From Maribacter litopenaei (lineage in GTDB: Bacteria > Bacteroidota > Bacteroidia > Flavobacteriales > Flavobacteriaceae), in the NCBI RefSeq assembly GCF_025244665.1, contig NZ_CP104205.1, positions 1,795,001 to 1,859,000 of the forward strand: DNA of 64,000 nt, written 5' to 3'. Positions within the stretch are counted from its first letter, which is position 1, and each line of letters begins with the position of its first letter. A program made the position numbers and the translations under genes. The notes beneath the pieces were generated by a model that saw only the letters and a program-made list of their open reading frames with translations, had not been told where the DNA came from and did not search any database. Positions 20,445 through 31,209 of this stretch are shown here, in pieces.

Positions 20445-21099
20445 ATGTACAACTTGGACATTGCCACCATAGCCGTTTTGGCCGCCAACATTATTGTTTC
20501 CTTTAAGGGCTTTAATGATACATATTTCTTTGACCGTTATAAATTTAGCATTGGGGCTATTAAAAGTGGTCAAAAGGAAAGAATGGTCACCTCTCGGCTT
20601 TCTCCATGTGGACATTGCCCATTTGTTTTTTAACATGTTCACCCTGTATTTCTTTGCCAATGTAGTCATCAACTGGTTTGGCCAAGGTAAATTCATCATT
20701 CTATACTTCATCAGTCTGTTGGCGGGAAGTCTTTTGGCCTTGTTCTTCCATAAGGATGAACCCTATTACAGTGCCGTGGGCGCCAGTGGTGCGGTAACAG
20801 GAATATTGTATGCAGCCATTTTACTTCAACCAGATATGCAATTGGCTCTTATGTTCATACCTATTCCTCTTCCAGCCTATGTTTTGGGTATAGGGTATCT
20901 TCTTTATTCCATTTATGGAATGAAAAGTCGTTTGGGCAATATTGGCCATACAGCGCATTTCGGAGGGGCTATTGGAGGTTATCTAACCACTCTTATTTTT
21001 ATGCCAAGTCTTTTAAGAACAGACTCGCTAATGGTCATTTTACTGGCGATTCCCATCATTCTACTTTTTATGCTGGCGAAAATGGGAAAATTGAATTAA
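20445..21099 (+). CDS. Rhomboid-family intramembrane serine protease, one frameshift
   Basis: About 218 residues with six membrane helices. Catalytic Ser in SAVGASGAVTGILYA. The partner His is in GHTAHFGGAIGGYL. HVDIAHLFFNMFTLYFF is the conserved early segment with His and Asn. The frame is broken at 20593-20597 (ACCTCCGG seen as ACCTCTCGG). Repair gives MVTSGFLHVDIAHLF. It cleaves substrates within membranes. The substrate is unknown. Expressed from its own -7 box divergent to the LpxL gene. Confidence 0.88.
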
Positions 21100-21232
21100 G
21101 TAATATTATTCTTACAATATTGAACTTGGTGTAGATTTTTTCTTGCAGTTCGTCGAAAAAACCTATCTATATATATGTCTTTGGGATTTGGTTCGTTCAT
21201 GAGTGACCGAATAACAAATCAAATCTTAAAAG

Positions 21233-22884
21233 ATGACAAAAAGATACCCCCTTTTAATTGCTACCATGATTACCTTATTTTTTTCGTGTAGCGATGAAAC
21301 AACCGTTTATGAGGATCCAAATAACAAGGAGAATTTAAGGTTGGAGTCCAACGGAACTATTCTTGAAAACAGTATTGTATATGACAAAGCCGGTGTTCTC
21401 GATATTCCGGATGAGGCAACCATTACTGGTAAATATGCCTCAAGCGGTAAAGCACAACCCGCAGGTGACTATCCATTAACATTAGTGGCTCAAGTAGATG
21501 TTCCTTCTTTTCAAGGAGGAGAGAACCTTACCGCATCGCATGTTGTGGTTGCTGGGGATTATGCTTATGTCTCCTACAACACGGTTGATGCAAGTTTTGT
21601 GGGTGCTGTGGATATTATAAATGTGAAGAATCCAAGAAACCCAAGGGTTACTTCAAGGTTATATTACACCAATGCAGATATAAACGCTCCGGCCTACGAT
21701 GGTGGTTACGTTTTTTTGGCGGGTGGTGTAGATTCCGAACTTTCGGTCACTGCAACAGCCAATTCATTTGTGGCCAAAATTTTGGTTTCCGGCGGTAGTT
21801 TTGATTTGGATGCAGGTATTACCTATGGTTTCCAGGATGGATACAATGCCACAGATGTAGAAGTAGTATCGGATAAAGTAATCGTAACCAGTGGTCAAGA
21901 AGGTTTTGTACGTGTTTATAACAAAACTGATTTAAGTACCGTTGTAGAAGCTCCGTATGCCGACTTAAGGGCGGTTGCCGCAAATGAAACTAATATTGCG
22001 GTGTTGGATGCTAGTGCAGGGGTTTCTATTTTAGACCAAAACCTGAATACAGTTAAAGATATCGCTATAGACTCAGATTTTGGCGTGAATACCAAAAGGA
22101 TCCTAGACTTTTATGGTCAAAATATCATTGTATCAGAAGGTTCAAAGGGGGCTGGGGTATATAATGGAAGTACGGGTGACTTTGTGGAATATGTTCCCAT
22201 ATTGTTAGACCCAGCCACAGTGGACGATGCTGACGTAGTAACCAACGCCGTGGCCACCAATGAGAATGTACTGTTAATGGCGAATGGAGGTGCGGGTTTA
22301 TGCCTATCTGAAGATCAAGAAAACGCCGATACCAGTTTGGTGGGTATCATTCAATTGGAAGGTTCCATAAATTTTGTGGCATCTAAGGATGATTATATTT
22401 TTGCGGCTTCAGGTTTGGAGGGTCTACAGATCATAAAATTGAATAGGCCCAATGAAAGCCTAATAGCCCGTTGTTCGGATTTATTAAGATACTCCGGAAG
22501 CGCAAACTTAAATATTACATCCGGTTCCAATGAAAGCTATACTGGTTCTAAGCGTTTCTATGACTTTGATGTATATGGTTCCTTACTGCTATGTGGTTCT
22601 TGGACCGTTAGGAACGAGGTTATCGTACATGAAAATGCATTGTTCGAAATGAACGGTAACTTTGCCGTCGCCGAAACTCCGGAAGGGGTGATGTAACTGT
22701 AAAAGCTGGGGCTACTCTAAGAATAGAAGGAAATTTGACAATCTATGGAGATTTAAATATAGAGGATGGAGCAACTGTAGAATTTTTAGGTAACAATTCT
22801 ATGGCGAATATTTTTGGATCCGTAAATAAAAGTGGAAATGCAACTGTTACGGGAACCTTCTTGGATGTAAAGGATAAATTCTAA
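21233..22884 (+). CDS. LVIVD-repeat lipoprotein, one frameshift
   Basis: About 550 residues. The signal MTKRYPLLIATMITLFFSCSD ends in a lipobox Cys. The body is a predicted beta-propeller of repeats such as VVVAGDYAYVSYN, GAVDIINVKNPRNPRV and VFLAGGVDSEL, the LVIVD pattern of Bacteroidetes surface lipoproteins. The last 80 residues become parallel-beta-like (ATLRIEGNLTIYGDLNIEDG). The frame is lost at 22671-22673 (GCCGGAAAC seen as GCCGAAAC). Repair gives FAVAGNSGRGDVTVKAG. The function is unknown, and a surface or cell-wall location is likely. Followed by a hairpin terminator. Confidence 0.82.
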
Positions 22885-22903
22885 AGAGAAAGAATAAATA
22901 AAA

Positions 22904-22935
22904 AAGGCCAAACTTAATTTGTTTGGTCTTTTTTG
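22904..22935 (+). terminator. Rho-independent terminator after LVIVD gene
   Basis: AAGGCCAAAC pairs with GTTTGGTCTT around the loop TTAATTT, followed by a T run. A-rich flank on the other side lets it serve the convergent TlpA-type gene as well. Confidence 0.75.
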
Positions 22936-22955
22936 TTTTATCAAACCTTACAATA

Positions 22956-24090
22956 TTAGTTCAATAGTTCAGCAACTTTTTGTTCCAAAGCAGGGCCTCT
23001 TAGGTTTTTTGCTACGATGATTCCGTTTTCATCCAATAAAAATGCCGCTGGTATAGCATCTACATTATATAATTTGGCAATTGCATCATCAAAATAGGCA
23101 ATATTGGAGATGTGGTTCCATTCCAATCCATCGTCTTCGATGGCTTTCTTCCAAGCATCCTCCGTTCTATCCAAGGAAACACCAACAATGTTCAACCCTT
23201 TGTCATGATATTTTTCATACACTGAAACGATATTTGGGTTTTCTGCCCTGCAAGGTCTGCACCAAGCAGCCCGTGAAATCCACAAGTGTAGCTTTGCCCA
23301 ACAAATTTTTTAGTTCCAAGGTTTCTCCATTTGGGTTTGGACCTGAAAAGTTGGGAGCAGTAGCGCCAATAGAAGTGTTTTTCTCCGATTCCTCGGCCTT
23401 TTTAAGCCTTTCAATCAAGTCCATTATTCTTTGGCCAGGTTTTGACTGCTTAATTTCGGGAGAAAATGCATCATATAGTTTTTGTGCTTCGGAAGTCCCC
23501 AACGTTTTGGTACTAATCGCTCTTTCCAATAATAAGGCGGAAATCAAAGCATTTGGATTTTCCTCGACAAATTTAGTCTCGAACCCTTGATATTCTTCGG
23601 TCAACTCCTGCATCTCGTCCCGCAAAGCGGCAATATTCTCCGGAGATCCACCGGAAGTTGTGGCTCGCTGTAAATCCTCTTGGATGGATTTCGCCTGAAG
23701 CGATATTTTTCGGGACTCCTCCATATAATTGGAGAAATAATCGTTTTGAGGTGTTCCACCAATTTCGGCAAAACCAAGACTATCTATGGAAGCCTCAAAA
23801 TCAATATCCCCATTTTCTAGAATAACGGCCGTATAACCCTTTGCCTTGTCCACAAATATGTAATACAATTCAGGTGTTTCAGATACGCCGGTAAATTCAA
23901 ATTTACCCTCTTTTATAGTGGTTGTATCTACTTCGACAGGTTGGTTTCCTTCACCAATGGTTTTTAGGAATACCTGTGTTCCGTCTTCTAAATCACCTCT
24001 TAAGGAACCATTGATAGTGTAACCATCTTTTGATTGGTTACAGCTGAACAGTGTCAGGGCGCCCACCATAATCAATAATGAATATCTCAT
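22956..24090 (-). CDS. DUF4369 + TlpA-like thiol-disulfide lipoprotein, one frameshift
   Basis: About 378 residues. The lipoprotein signal ends LTLFSCNQ. Residues 25-110 look like the DUF4369 beta domain (GYTINGSLRGDLEDGTQVFL). A helical linker follows, then an AhpC/TSA-thioredoxin domain with redox motif WCRPC and IPAAFLLDENG. It probably keeps periplasmic thiols or haem Cys reduced. The frame breaks at 23271-23275, just before the CxxC, where CCGTG stands for CCGG. Repair gives VDFRAAWCRPCRAENP. A candidate -7 box lies at 24111. Confidence 0.87.
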
Positions 24091-24110
24091 ATCTTCTTTT
24101 TAATAAGAAG

Positions 24111-24118
24111 CAAAGGTA
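24111..24118 (-). promoter_or_regulatory. Candidate -7 box for the TlpA-type gene
   Basis: Reverse strand reads TACCTTTG, a match to TAnnTTTG, ending 20 nt before the ATG at 24090. Confidence 0.45.
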
Positions 24119-24142
24119 CTATTATCCCATAGTATAAAAAAA

Positions 24143-24169
24143 GGCCCCTCAACATTTTGTTGAAGGGCC
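24143..24169 (-). terminator. Rho-independent terminator after outer-membrane protein gene
   Basis: On the reverse strand GGCCCTTCAAC pairs with GTTGAGGGGCC around a short A-rich loop, followed by a run of seven T. It lies 26 nt after the stop of the gene at 24195. Confidence 0.8.
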
Positions 24170-24194
24170 AAAGTATATGATTTACAGTTCTGAT

Positions 24195-24689
24195 TTAAAA
24201 GGTGTACCTAACACCCAAACCTATATCAAAGTCAAAATTATCGGAGAAACCATCATATCCAGCTACTCCAAGCTCTGGTCTAAAATCCAAGGAAAGTAAT
24301 AAAGGTATATCGAACTTGTATTCAACCCCTATATCTCCTGCGGCAAAAACAAAAACACCACCGTCATCATCGAAACCCGGAGCATTGTTGAAGTCGACAC
24401 TACCAACTCCGCCACCGACACCGAAATACCAATTAAATCCTCCTTCAATAGGTCTTACCCATTGATAAAGTCCGGCCAACTTAAAAGCATCAAAGTTTCT
24501 ACTGTCTCTCCAACCAAGGTCAAACTCGGCCCTGTTGCTTCTGCCAATAGATTTTTGATAGGATATTTCCGCTCCGAAACCGTCACTATCCCCTAAACGG
24601 AGGCCTATTGCATGATCAGAAATTTCTTGGGCACTCATGGTGATGGTTCCCAAAAACAGAAAAAAGGATAAAAGTTTTAAAATTCTCAT
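24195..24689 (-). CDS. Small outer-membrane beta-barrel protein
   Basis: Intact, 164 residues. Signal peptide MRILKLLSFFLFLGTITMSAQ, then alternating strands rich in Gly, Tyr and Phe (HAIGLRLGDSDGFGAEISYQ, FNWYFGVGGGVGSV) and a C-terminal FDIGLGVRYTF with terminal Phe, the usual outer-membrane insertion signal. The length suits an eight-stranded barrel. No specific role is visible. Single-gene unit with its own terminator. Confidence 0.8.
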   Translation of the reverse strand: MRILKLLSFFLFLGTITMSAQEISDHAIGLRLGDSDGFGAEISYQKSIGRSNRAEFDLGWRDSRNFDAFKLAGLYQWVRPIEGGFNWYFGVGGGVGSVDFNNAPGFDDDGGVFVFAAGDIGVEYKFDIPLLLSLDFRPELGVAGYDGFSDNFDFDIGLGVRYTF

Positions 24690-24783
24690 GTATTCTAGTT
24701 TTTAAATTAATAACAAAAAGCAACATCCTTGTTTATGTTGCTCACACAATAAAACTTAATTTAGCGGTCAAAATTGTGCTAAC

Positions 24784-27690
24784 TTGAATTTATTATTATC
24801 TCATTTAAAAGAAGAATTACAGGGCGAATTAAAAATAGATGGCCTTTATAAATCCTTATATGCAACGGACGCCTCTGTTTACCGAAAGTTACCTTTGGCG
24901 GTAGCTTTTCCTGAAACCAAGGATGATATAAAAAAATTGATCGCCTTTGCAAGGGAGCATAAAATAGGACTTATTCCAAGGACAGCCGGTACATCTCTTG
25001 CCGGACAATGTGTGGGCGACGGGATAGTCGTGGATGTTTCTAGACATTTCACACAAATTTTAGATTTGGACCAAGAAAGGAAACAAGTAACGGTGCAACC
25101 AGGAGTAATTAGGGACGAGCTAAATCTTTATTTAAAACCATTAGGTCTTTTTTTTGATCCGAATACTTCGACTTCCAATAGATGTATGATAGGAGGTATG
25201 GTCGGTAACAATTCCTCGGGCACTACTTCTATTCAATATGGAGTTACACGGGACAAAGTGGTTTCCTTAAAAACGATTCTTTCAGATGGTAGTGAAGCCG
25301 AGTTTAAGGCACGAACGGAATCAGAAATAACTGAAATACGAAAATCCGACTCCCTTGAAGCTTTTATTTACAAAAACTTATCTAAAGAACTGATTCAAGA
25401 GGAAATAATAAACGAGATAGTTGAAGAATTTCCAAAACCCTCCATACATCGGAGGAATACGGGTTATGCGGTAGATGAACTTTTGAAGTCCGAATTATTT
25501 GGCGGCAAGGAACCAACCCTAAACCTTGGGGAACTACTATGTGGAAGCGAAGGAACACTGGCATTTACCACAGAAATTACCCTGCAATTGGATGATTTAC
25601 CACCTAAGCTTTCTGCAATGGTGGTGACACATTATCACACCCTGGAAGATTGTCTTTTAGATGTAGTTCCCGTAATGCAGCATTCACTGTATCTCTGTGA
25701 GATGATGGATAAGGTAATTTTGGACTGTACCAAGAACAATAGATCACAATTAGCCAATAGGTTTTTTGTAGAGGGAGACCCGGCCGCATTATTGATGCTG
25801 CAAGTAAGTGCCGATGACGAACAGGCGCTGGACACAGAGGTCAAAAAACTGATGTCCACAATTGAAAAATCGGGTTTAAGCTACGCCAATCCCGTTTTAA
25901 TAGGGGAAAACATCAACAAGGCCATAGAATTAAGAAAGGCAGGGCTTGGGCTTTTAGGCAACATCGTAGGTGATATGAAGGCGGTAGCCTGTATCGAGGA
26001 TACAGCGGTGGCGGTTGAAGACTTAAAGGATTTTATTGGGGAATTTACGCAAATTATGAAAGGCTATGGGCAAAGTGCGGTATACTATGCACACGCTGGT
26101 GCGGGAGAACTTCATTTAAGGCCCATACTCAACCTGAAAAAATCCACCGATGTAAAGTTGTTTAGAGAGATTACCACGGATGTTGCAAAACTGACCAAAA
26201 AATACAAAGGTTCTTTTAGCGGTGAGCACGGTGACGGAATCGTAAGGGCAGAGTTTTTGCCCCTAATGATTGGTCAAAAAAACTACGATCTGTTAAAACG
26301 GGTAAAATCCTATTTTGACCCTCTTAATATTTTTAATCCGGGCAAGATCGTAGATGCCTACCCAATGGATGAATCCTTTCGATATGAAATTGATAGAAAG
26401 GAACCACAAATTGAAACTTTAATGGATTTTTCGGATAGCGAGGGGATTCTCAAGGCTGCCGAAAAATGCAATGGAAGCGGAGATTGCAGAAAAACGCATC
26501 TCATGAACGGGGCAATGTGCCCCAGTTACCACGTTACCAAGAACGAAAAGGATACGACCAGGGGCAGGGCTAATGCCCTTAGGGAGTTTCTAACGAACCC
26601 GGATAAACCCAATGCTTTTGACCGCAAAGAGTTAAAGGAAGTCTTTGATTTATGCTTGAGTTGCAAAGCATGCGCAAGCGAATGTCCAAGCAATGTGGAT
26701 GTAGCCACACTAAAGGCCGAATTTTTGTACCAATACCAGGAATCCAACGGATACCCATTGCGTGGAAAACTGTTTGCCTACAATACAGCTTTGAACAAAT
26801 TGGGCAGTAAGGTTTACGGGCTCACCAATGCAGTGTACGACTCAAAAATGTTAAGCGGGTTATTGAAAAAAGCTTCGGGTGTCGCCCAAGAAAGAAACTT
26901 GCCTAAGGTTTACAGTTTTAATTTCGATAAATACCTTCAAGAATCTAGAAAAGAAGAACATAAACCAAGAACAAAAGTAGTTCTGTATATTGACGAGTTT
27001 ACGAAGTATTTGGATATTGAGGTTGGGAAGGACGCTATTGATTTATTACTTGGTTTGGGCTATGAGGTGGATTTGTTTTATGCAGAAAGTGGACGCACAT
27101 TTCTTTCCAAGGGATTTTTAAAACAGGCAAAGCGATTGGTAGAGAGTAATTCTGAGAAGCTGTATGACTTTGCATCAAAAGGATGGCCCGTTCTAGGTCC
27201 GGAACCTTCAGCCATATTATCCTTTTAGGGATGAGTATAAACGTTTGAACAAGAATCATGAAGTTGCAACAGCCATTGCAAACAACAGTTTTTTAATCGA
27301 AGAGTTTTTAGCAAAGGAAATCCAAGAAGGAAAGTTGGAGCCTTCTTTGTTTACGGAGGATTCTTCGGAAATTAAAATCCATAATCATTGTCATCAAAAG
27401 GCCTTGAGCAATCAGAAAATCACTTTTGACATCCTAAACTTGCCAAAAAACTACAAGGTCACGATCATCCCTTCGGATGTTGTGGTATGGCGGGCTCGTT
27501 TGGTTACGAAAAGGAACATTATGAAACAAGTATGAAGGTCGGAGGGCTAAAATTGTTTCCGGCCATCAACAATACCGGTCCGGAAACCATAATAGCAGCC
27601 AATGGTACTAGTTGTAGGCACCAGATATTTGATGGCACCAAGAGGGTTGCCCAGCACCCAGTAAGTATACTAGCAAAGGCATTAAAATAA
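24784..27690 (+). CDS. FAD-linked oxidase fused to Fe-S/CCG domain (D-lactate dehydrogenase-like), two frameshifts
   Basis: A protein of about 968 residues. The N-terminal FAD-binding type-4 domain has IPRTAGTSLAGQCVGDGIVV and MIGGMVGNNSSGT, then the FAD-oxidase C-terminal domain (HAGAGELHLRPILN, GEHGDGIVR). A ferredoxin-like region follows with CNGSGDC and CLSCKACASECPS. The CCG domain has SGCCGMAGSFGYEKEHYE. It probably oxidises D-lactate or a similar 2-hydroxyacid to the quinone pool. Lesions: an extra T near 27225 and a lost base at 27474 (TTCCGGATG seen as TTCGGATG). The start at 24784 is TTG (MNLLLSHLKEE). Confidence 0.88.
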
Positions 27691-27697
27691 TAGAGAA

Positions 27698-28546
27698 TTA
27701 AAAGGAGGTATCTTTCTTATCTTTCTCTTTGAGTTCAATGGAAGCGATAAGTTGGTCAAGGTTCATTTCCTTTAAGGCTTCATCTATAAAAAAGGGTGAA
27801 AGCTTATCGTTTTTATAATAATACATCTTCCATCGTTTTAGGGAGTATTCCAGTGCCGTGAGGTTTTCTACCCAATCACCGGAATTCAAATACGTTACCT
27901 TGCCGCTTCGTTTTTCTATATATTCTTTCTTGGGTTTGTGTATATGCCCACAGATAACAAAATCAAATCGATTTTGTATGGCCACATCTATCACGGTTTC
28001 CTCAAAAGTTGAAATATACCTATCAGACTTTTTTTCGTTTTGTTTGATTTTTTTTGCCAGCGAATATTTTTCTTTCTTAAGCCTTTTTAAAAACCAATTG
28101 TTCAATTTGTTGAGATGTACCAAAATACCGAAACCAAGACTACCCAGTTGGGCCAACCATCTACCATTAATCCAAGGAATATCAAAAACATCCCCATGAA
28201 AGAACCACATTTTTTTTCCATTAAGGTTCAATACCAACTTGCGTGAAAATTTAATATTTCCCAAGGAAATATTAGCCAAGGTCTTGGGGGTCTCATCATG
28301 GTTTCCCATGATGTAGTGGACTTCCGTACCCTTGGAGGCCATGGAGACGATTTTTTTGACCACGTTTAAATGGGAAGTTGGAAAGTAACTTTTCTTGAAT
28401 TGCCATATATCGATTATATCCCCATTTAAAATGAGGATTTTAGGCTGTATACTGCACAAGTAGGCCAAAAGTTCGTCGGCATAGGTATCATAAGTGCCTA
28501 AATGAATATCGGAAATGACCGCTATTTCCAGTTTCCTCTTTTTCAT
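27698..28546 (-). CDS. Metallophosphoesterase of the UDP-2,3-diacylglucosamine diphosphatase type
   Basis: Intact, about 282 residues from ATG at 28546 (MKKRKLEIAVISDIHLG). Metal-binding motifs run in order: SDIHLGTYDTYADE, LNGDIIDIWQF, MGNHDE, FFHGDVFD and GHIHKPK. These are the calcineurin-like phosphoesterase set in the LpxH-type arrangement, so a role in lipid A synthesis is likely. An upstream TTG would add 21 poorly conserved residues. It converges with the FAD/Fe-S gene. Confidence 0.85.
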   Translation of the reverse strand: MKKRKLEIAVISDIHLGTYDTYADELLAYLCSIQPKILILNGDIIDIWQFKKSYFPTSHLNVVKKIVSMASKGTEVHYIMGNHDETPKTLANISLGNIKFSRKLVLNLNGKKMWFFHGDVFDIPWINGRWLAQLGSLGFGILVHLNKLNNWFLKRLKKEKYSLAKKIKQNEKKSDRYISTFEETVIDVAIQNRFDFVICGHIHKPKKEYIEKRSGKVTYLNSGDWVENLTALEYSLKRWKMYYYKNDKLSPFFIDEALKEMNLDQLIASIELKEKDKKDTSF

Positions 28547-28706
28547 ACCTAAAATTTCAACAAAATTAAACCTAATGGTATCTAAGAAGTGTAACAGCCA
28601 TATCATCAATTGATAAGGATATGGTTAAATTATTATTATCAGATAAAAAGCAAGGTTAATTTAAGTTTAAGAAGGTTGTATATTTTTCCATAAGGCTTTT
28701 AAAAAT

Positions 28707-28714
28707 TACCTTTG
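28707..28714 (+). promoter_or_regulatory. Candidate -7 box for aroC
   Basis: TACCTTTG matches TAnnTTTG and ends 25 nt before the aroC ATG. Confidence 0.45.
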
Positions 28715-28739
28715 CAGGTATCAATTTTCAAAAACGATT

Positions 28740-29804
28740 ATGGCTGGCAATTCCTTTGGAAACATATTTAGGGTAACAACTTTTGGTGAATCACATGGTA
28801 GGGCCATTGGGGGTGTGTTGGATGGCTGTCCGGCAGGTATCCCTTTAAATCTAGAATTGATTCAGAAAGACCTGGACAGGAGAAAACCTGGTCAGTCCGC
28901 TATAGTGACCCAAAGAAAGGAACAGGATGAAGTTGAAATCTACTCCGGGGTGTTCGAAGGTAAGACCACAGGCACACCAATTGGTTTCGCCATTCATAAC
29001 ACCAACCGGAAATCCCAAGACTATGGTCACATCAAAGATTCGTATAGACCTTCCCATGCGGATTATGTCTACGACCAAAAATATGGGTTTAGGGATTACC
29101 GGGGCGGAGGTAGAAGTTCAGCAAGGGAAACGGCCAGTAGAGTAGTGGCAGGGGCCATAGCCAAGCAGTTTTTAAAGGGTATACAAATCAATGCCTTCGT
29201 TTCTCAAGTTGGTGAAATGAAATTGGATAAAAGCTATTTGGAATTGGACCTCAATACTGCGGAAGAGAACATCGTTCGTTGTCCCGATCCACAAATGGCC
29301 AAAAAAATGGAGGAATATATCAAGGCAATCAAAAAAGATGGGGATACCATTGGAGGCGTTATTACTTGCGTGGCCAAAAATGTTCCCGTGGGTCTTGGAG
29401 AGCCCGTTTTCGATAAACTTCATGCAGAATTAGGGAAGGCTATGCTGTCCATCAATGCAGTAAAGGGTTTTGAATATGGTAGTGGCTTCGAAGGAGTGGC
29501 CATGAAAGGCAGTGCGCATAACGATCCATTCAACACGGATGGTTCTACAAAAACTAACCATAGTGGAGGTGTGCAGGGTGGTATCAGCAATGGAATGGAT
29601 ATCTACTTTAATGTCGCTTTTAAACCCGTAGCAACGGTTATCCAGGGATATGAGACCATTGATAAATGCGGAAATAAGGTAACGACCCAAGGAAAGGGAA
29701 GGCACGATCCCTGTGTGGTGCCAAGGGCCGTTCCCATTGTTGAGGCTATGACCGCCCTTGTACTAGCGGATTTTATGTTGTTGTCCGGAACAAATAAAAT
29801 TTAA
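28740..29804 (+). CDS. aroC: Chorismate synthase
   Basis: Last step of the shikimate pathway: converts EPSP to chorismate using reduced FMN. Intact, 354 residues. Signatures [18 protein letters not shown] near residue 17, [19 protein letters not shown] near 120 and [20 protein letters not shown] near 320 are diagnostic. Single gene with its own promoter-like element. The downstream symporter begins 60 nt later and may be read through. Confidence 0.97.
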   Translation: MAGNSFGNIFRVTTFGESHGRAIGGVLDGCPAGIPLNLELIQKDLDRRKPGQSAIVTQRKEQDEVEIYSGVFEGKTTGTPIGFAIHNTNRKSQDYGHIKDSYRPSHADYVYDQKYGFRDYRGGGRSSARETASRVVAGAIAKQFLKGIQINAFVSQVGEMKLDKSYLELDLNTAEENIVRCPDPQMAKKMEEYIKAIKKDGDTIGGVITCVAKNVPVGLGEPVFDKLHAELGKAMLSINAVKGFEYGSGFEGVAMKGSAHNDPFNTDGSTKTNHSGGVQGGISNGMDIYFNVAFKPVATVIQGYETIDKCGNKVTTQGKGRHDPCVVPRAVPIVEAMTALVLADFMLLSGTNKI

Positions 29805-29863
29805 CCTATAGGGGTGTAGCGCATATGCATTCTATTTGGTATCTTGAGCCAAAACATTAGTAT

Positions 29864-31189
29864 ATGCGTAAACTGGAGTTGCACTGGCAAATTTTAATTG
29901 GAATGCTTTTGGGCATTCTTTTTGGTTTTTTGATGACCCAAGTGGATTGGGGTAAAGATTTCGTCGGTGATTGGATACAGCCCTTTGGAACCATTTTCGT
30001 AAAACTTTTAAAGTTAATAGCCATACCCCTCATTTTGGCCTCCTTGATTAAGGGTATTTCCGATTTAAAGGATATTTCTAAGTTTAGAAATATTGGATTA
30101 CGGACCATCATAATTTACATTGCCACTACTATAGTTGCCATTACCATAGGGTTGGTGTTGGTCAATATAATTCAACCTGGGGAAGGTATCTCCCAGGAAA
30201 CCATTACCAAATTAACGGATACCTATGCTGGTGATAGCGGTGTGACCTCTAAAATGGAGGAAGCTTCTCGGCAAAAAGGTGCTGGATCCCTCCAGTTTTT
30301 AGAAGATATGGTTCCCGATAATGCCCTGTCGGCCATGACCAATAATAGTTTAATGCTTCAGGTGATATTTTTTGCCATATTCTTGGGGATTTCTATGCTT
30401 TTGATAGGTGAAAAGGACGCAAAACCATTAAAAAAGTTTTTTGATTCCCTCAATGAAGTTGTTTTAAAAATGGTAGATCTGATCATGTTGACAGCTCCTT
30501 ACGCCGTTTTTGCTTTATTGGCGGGAGTAGTAGTTTCTTCTAGTGACCCGGAACTTTTACTGGCACTATTGAAATACAGTGGAGTAGTAGTTTTAGGATT
30601 GGCACTAATGATTGTTTTTTATTCCTTGATCGTATCCTCCTTCACTCGATACAATCCATTAACTTTCCTAAGTAAAATGAGTCCGGCTCAATTGTTGGCC
30701 TTTTCCACGAGCTCAAGTGCCGCCACGTTGCCTGTAACTATGGAAAGGGTAGAGGAGCACATTGGCGTTGACAAGGAGGTGTCCAGTTTTGTCTTGCCAG
30801 TAGGTGCTACTATAAATATGGACGGCACCAGTTTATATCAGGGCGTTGCGGCCGTATTCATTGCGCAGGCCTTGGCTTTTGACCTAACCTTGGCGAACCA
30901 ATTGACCATTGTGTTGACCGCATTATTGGCTTCTATCGGATCCGCAGCAGTTCCTGGAGCGGGAATGGTCATGCTTGTAATAGTATTGGAATCCATTGGT
31001 TTCCCACAGGACAAGCTAGCCATTGGTTTAGCGCTGATTTTTGCTGTAGACAGACCATTGGACATGTGCCGCACGGTAGTGAACGTTACCGGTGATGCCA
31101 CTGTTGCCATGATGGTAGCAAAATCGGTTGGTAAGTTAGGCAAGCCTAAGGTCAAGAATTGGGATGATCATTATGAAGAGGTTAAATAA
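29864..31189 (+). CDS. Dicarboxylate/amino acid:cation symporter (DAACS family)
   Basis: Intact, 441 residues, eight membrane helices plus two re-entrant hairpins. Family motifs: serine-rich FSTSSSAATLPVTME (first hairpin), GATINMDGTSLYQGVAAVFIAQ (the helix 7 NMDGT motif, ion site) and DRPLDMCRTVVNVTGDATVA (helix 8). Imports glutamate/aspartate or C4-dicarboxylates with Na+ or H+. The exact substrate is not clear. Reading continues 20 nt later into the QEGLA protein gene. Confidence 0.92.
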   Translation: MRKLELHWQILIGMLLGILFGFLMTQVDWGKDFVGDWIQPFGTIFVKLLKLIAIPLILASLIKGISDLKDISKFRNIGLRTIIIYIATTIVAITIGLVLVNIIQPGEGISQETITKLTDTYAGDSGVTSKMEEASRQKGAGSLQFLEDMVPDNALSAMTNNSLMLQVIFFAIFLGISMLLIGEKDAKPLKKFFDSLNEVVLKMVDLIMLTAPYAVFALLAGVVVSSSDPELLLALLKYSGVVVLGLALMIVFYSLIVSSFTRYNPLTFLSKMSPAQLLAFSTSSSAATLPVTMERVEEHIGVDKEVSSFVLPVGATINMDGTSLYQGVAAVFIAQALAFDLTLANQLTIVLTALLASIGSAAVPGAGMVMLVIVLESIGFPQDKLAIGLALIFAVDRPLDMCRTVVNVTGDATVAMMVAKSVGKLGKPKVKNWDDHYEEVK

Positions 31190-31209
31190 GAAGATTTCCG
31201 TTTTTAAAT